In this document: positions 4,705-6,787 of the stretch, piece by piece
Numbering within the stretch: position 1 is the stretch's first letter
How the letters are laid out: each line of letters opens with the position of its first letter
Source of the DNA: an uncultured Dermatophilus sp.
GTDB lineage: Bacteria > Actinomycetota > Actinomycetes > Actinomycetales > Dermatophilaceae
DNA: 6,787 nucleotides
Assembly: GCA_945876925.1 (NCBI GenBank)
Contig: CAMCQD010000099.1
Location: 1-6,787, forward strand
Direction of reading: 5' to 3'
The notes under the pieces: model-generated
What the model saw: only the letters and a program-made list of their open reading frames with translations
The model's database searches: none
Told to the model about the DNA's origin: nothing
Position numbers and translations under genes: made by a program

Positions 4705-6213
4705 GTGGGTGTGTGCGATCTGCCCGTCATCTCAGGTGTCTGCGAAACCGCTGGCGAAGCAGCCGCCTCACTGGTGTCGGCTCCGTTCGACTGGCTCGCC
4801 CAAGCCATGGGCTCAGCCGCGGGCTGGTTGTTCGAGGCCGTGTGGAACGTCTTCGACGCCACCACCCTGGTCGACATCACCAGTGACGGATACCTGTCGG
4901 TCTACAACCTGCTGTTCGGCATCGCGGTGTTCGTGATGCTGCTGTTCTTCTGCCTCCAACTCATCACCGGCCTCATCAGACGTGACCCCACGGCCCTCAC
5001 CCGGGCCGCCCTCGGCCTCGCCAAGAGCGTGTTGGGGTCGTTCGTGGTGATCACCCTGACCGGGCTGCTGTTGGAGGTGGTCGACCAGCTGTGTGTCGGG
5101 ATCGTCCAAGCCGCCGGCGAGACCACCGAATCGATGGGCGAGAAGATCACGATCCTCGCCGGCGGACTGACCGCGATCAACATCGCCGCCTCCGGGGTCG
5201 GGGCGATCATCACGATCTTCCTCGCCGGGCTCGCGATCACCTCCGCGGCGATCGTGTGGCTGTCGCTGCTGGTGCGCAAGGCCCTGCTGCTGGTCGCGAT
5301 CGTGTTCGCACCCCTGGCCCTGTCAGGCTCCTCGTGGGACGCAACGAGGGGGTGGATCAGCAAGTGGGCGATGTTCGTGGTCGCGCTGATCTGTTCCAAG
5401 CTCGTGCTGGTCGTGATGTTCCTCGTCGCGATCACCCAGGTCGCCGCCCCCATCGATGGGGACCTGTCCTCGATCAGTGACCCGCTGGCCGGGGTCGTGC
5501 TGATGGCGATGGCCGCGTTCGCCCCGTACCTGACCTACCGGTTCATCAGCTTCGTCGGGTTCGACATGTACCACGCCATCGGCGCCGAACAAGACGCCAA
5601 GAACTCCCTCAACCGCCCCATCCCCCTCCCGGACCGCCAGCCCGGCAACCCCCAACAGGTCCTCGACGGCAGTGGCGGTGACAGCGGTGGTGGCGGGAAG
5701 CAGCCGCCGAAACCCAGCACCCCGAACCCCTCGGCCTCCCAGGGTGGAGCCGAAGCTGGGGCTGGCGCTGGCGGGGCAGCTGGGTCTGGGGCTTCCGGGT
5801 CGGGTGCGGCATCCGGTGGGTCTGCTGCCGCTGCGGGTCCTGCGGCCGCGGCCGTGGTCGGGGTGCAGGTGGCCAAGGATGCCGCCACGGTGGGCCCGAA
5901 AGCTGGTGCCGAACTGGGTCAGCAGGCCGAGACCGCGGCAGACGCCGCCGACCACACCCCCACCAACAACGGAGGCGCAGGCAATGGTGGGAATACTCCG
6001 CCGGCGCCTGCACCCGGTGGAACGCCGCCACAGCCGAGCACACCACCTGCCAGTACACAACCCACCCCGCCCAGCACCCCAAGCTCACAACCACCGGAGT
6101 CGTCCTCACATGGTGGGGGTGAGCAAGTGTCGCCGTCCGCGCCAGTGCCGAACCCGCCGCCCGCTGACAATCCGCCACCGCCGTCGAGTGCAGGGAAGGA
6201 GCCGCAGGCATGA
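4705..6213 (+). CDS. TrbL/VirB6-like polytopic conjugal transfer membrane protein with long disordered tail
   Basis: 502 residues from GTG 4705. The N-terminus (V-C-D-L-P-V-I-S-G-V-C, then A-P-F-D-W-L-A-Q-A-M-G and F-E-A-V-W-N-V-F-D-A-T-T) is the signature of actinobacterial TrbL-like proteins encoded next to SCO6880 (the SCO6881 type). Hydrophobic segments lie at about 64-91, 102-123, 155-189, 190-207, 222-247 and 259-282, so five or six membrane helices are likely. The conserved core V-R-K-A-L-L-L-V-A-I-V-F-A-P-L-A-L-S-G with S-W-D and W..K-W-A follows the pattern of VirB6/TrbL channel proteins. From about residue 291 to 502 the protein is Gly/Ala/Ser then Pro/Thr/Ser-rich (for example P-P-Q-P-S-T-P-P), almost certainly disordered and probably cytoplasmic or channel-facing. 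It would form the inner-membrane part of the DNA transfer channel. Its stop overlaps the next start (ATGA at 6210-6213), showing coupled translation. Confidence 0.9.
   Translation: MGVCDLPVISGVCETAGEAAASLVSAPFDWLAQAMGSAAGWLFEAVWNVFDATTLVDITSDGYLSVYNLLFGIAVFVMLLFFCLQLITGLIRRDPTALTRAALGLAKSVLGSFVVITLTGLLLEVVDQLCVGIVQAAGETTESMGEKITILAGGLTAINIAASGVGAIITIFLAGLAITSAAIVWLSLLVRKALLLVAIVFAPLALSGSSWDATRGWISKWAMFVVALICSKLVLVVMFLVAITQVAAPIDGDLSSISDPLAGVVLMAMAAFAPYLTYRFISFVGFDMYHAIGAEQDAKNSLNRPIPLPDRQPGNPQQVLDGSGGDSGGGGKQPPKPSTPNPSASQGGAEAGAGAGGAAGSGASGSGAASGGSAAAAGPAAAAVVGVQVAKDAATVGPKAGAELGQQAETAADAADHTPTNNGGAGNGGNTPPAPAPGGTPPQPSTPPASTQPTPPSTPSSQPPESSSHGGGEQVSPSAPVPNPPPADNPPPPSSAGKEPQA
6193..6201 (+). 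promoter_or_regulatory. Strong ribosome binding site inside the end of the TrbL-like gene
   Basis: GGGAAGGAG ends eight bases before ATG 6210. It is the strongest Shine-Dalgarno match in the window and lies within the last codons of the preceding gene, supporting ATG 6210 as the start. Confidence 0.75.
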
Positions 6214-6787
6214 GCCGCCGCAAGAAGAACAACAGCCACGAACCGGAGGCGACCGGTTCGGAGCTGGTGCCGGTGAAGTTCTCCCGGCTCACCCGTCGCG
6301 GCATCCTGCTTGGCCTGTCCGCGGCCCAGCTGGTCACCGTCGGGATCGCGATCGCCACCATCATCACCGCCCTGTACGCGGGGGGCGGGATGTGGCTGGC
6401 CTACACCGCCCCCGTCTGGGCCACCGCCGTCCTCCTCACCTGGGTACCTGTCGCGGGACGCCCGGTCATCGAGTGGGTGCCCGTGGCCGGCTGGTGGGTC
6501 TACCGCACCACCATCGGCCAGCTCCTCTACCGGCGCCGCATCGTCACCCCACGCCCCGCCGGAACCCTCGCCCTGCCCGGCGACCAAGCCCGGCTGCGCG
6601 AGTACGAGGACCCGACCACGGGGGCGGGAATGATCCACGACCCCCACCAGAACACGCTCACGGTGGTGTGCGAGATCACCCACCCCGCGTTCGTGCTCCT
6701 CGACCCCGCCGAACAAGAACGACGCGTCACCGCCTGGGGCCGCGTCCTGGCCACCGTCTGCCGCTCCGGCAGGATCGCCACCCTCCA
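6210..6787 (+). CDS. SCO6880-family conjugal transfer protein, N-terminal part (runs off the window)
   Basis: An open frame from ATG 6210 to the window end gives 192 residues with no stop. A basic N-terminus (S-R-R-K-K) and polar stretch lead to V-K-F-S-R-L-T-R-R-G (22-31). Two hydrophobic helices follow, at about 31-56 (L-G-L-S-A-A-Q-L) and 59-79, the PrgI-like arrangement. A short segment (E-W-V-P-V-A-G-W-W, 88-96) precedes a soluble region containing R-R-R-I-V-T-P-R-P-A-G (108-118) and L-A-L-P-G-D (120-125). This order matches the N-terminus of actinobacterial SCO6880-family proteins, which lie downstream of TrbL-like genes and are counted among the membrane components of the conjugation apparatus. 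Family members are usually near 490 residues, so more than half is missing here. It overlaps the preceding gene by four bases. A VirB4-like ATPase and a coupling protein would be expected beyond the window, but this cannot be seen. Confidence 0.88.
   Translation, partial: MSRRKKNNSHEPEATGSELVPVKFSRLTRRGILLGLSAAQLVTVGIAIATIITALYAGGGMWLAYTAPVWATAVLLTWVPVAGRPVIEWVPVAGWWVYRTTIGQLLYRRRIVTPRPAGTLALPGDQARLREYEDPTTGAGMIHDPHQNTLTVVCEITHPAFVLLDPAEQERRVTAWGRVLATVCRSGRIATL

Noticed and set aside
5647..6180. Repetitive GC-rich DNA considered as a tandem repeat or CRISPR-like array
   Set aside because: There are no regularly spaced identical repeats; the pattern is explained by Gly/Ala/Pro/Ser-rich coding sequence.
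5323..6716. Long minus-strand open frames over the TrbL-like and SCO6880 genes
   Set aside because: Shadow frames of GC-rich coding DNA, with Gly/Arg/His/Pro-rich, repetitive translations.

Overview
The window is GC-rich DNA from an actinobacterium. It has frequent GTG starts, strongly C/G-biased third codon positions, and conjugation gene families typical of Streptomyces, Nocardioides and Micrococcales mobile elements. Most of it is a plus-strand stretch of type IV secretion (conjugation) genes, probably from an integrative conjugative element or large conjugative plasmid. No relaxase, integrase, coupling protein or VirB4 ATPase is visible, and the window ends inside an SCO6880-type gene, so only part of the transfer module is seen.

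Layout. Positions 2-471 hold the decayed C-terminal part of an NmrA-like NAD(P)-binding oxidoreductase, with its frame broken near position 64, followed by a hairpin. Positions 557-3145 hold three tightly packed plus-strand genes: a single-pass membrane protein with an extracytoplasmic domain (VirB8/TcpC-like by architecture), a three-domain peptidoglycan hydrolase (lytic transglycosylase-like + M23 + M15/VanY-like), and an 88-residue two-helix membrane protein. At 3164-4189, on the opposite strand and visibly less GC-rich, sits a gene for a Mrr-like PD-(D/E)XK nuclease with a separate N-terminal domain. At 4337-6787 the transfer genes resume: a second two-helix protein (DUF6112 type), a polytopic TrbL/VirB6-like channel protein with a disordered tail of about 210 residues, and the start of an SCO6880-family protein.

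How the parts fit. The hydrolase would open the cell wall, the TrbL-like protein would form the inner-membrane channel, the two small proteins resemble VirB2/TrbC-like subunits, and the SCO6880 and VirB8-like proteins would complete the membrane complex. The two small membrane proteins are paralogues: by hand they align without gaps over 86 residues. They lie on either side of the nuclease gene, which therefore looks like cargo inserted between two neighbouring transfer genes. A lone nuclease with a separate N-terminal domain and no methyltransferase partner is a candidate antiphage or anti-plasmid cargo gene, and it is the most interesting item here. That function is inference, not shown by the sequence.
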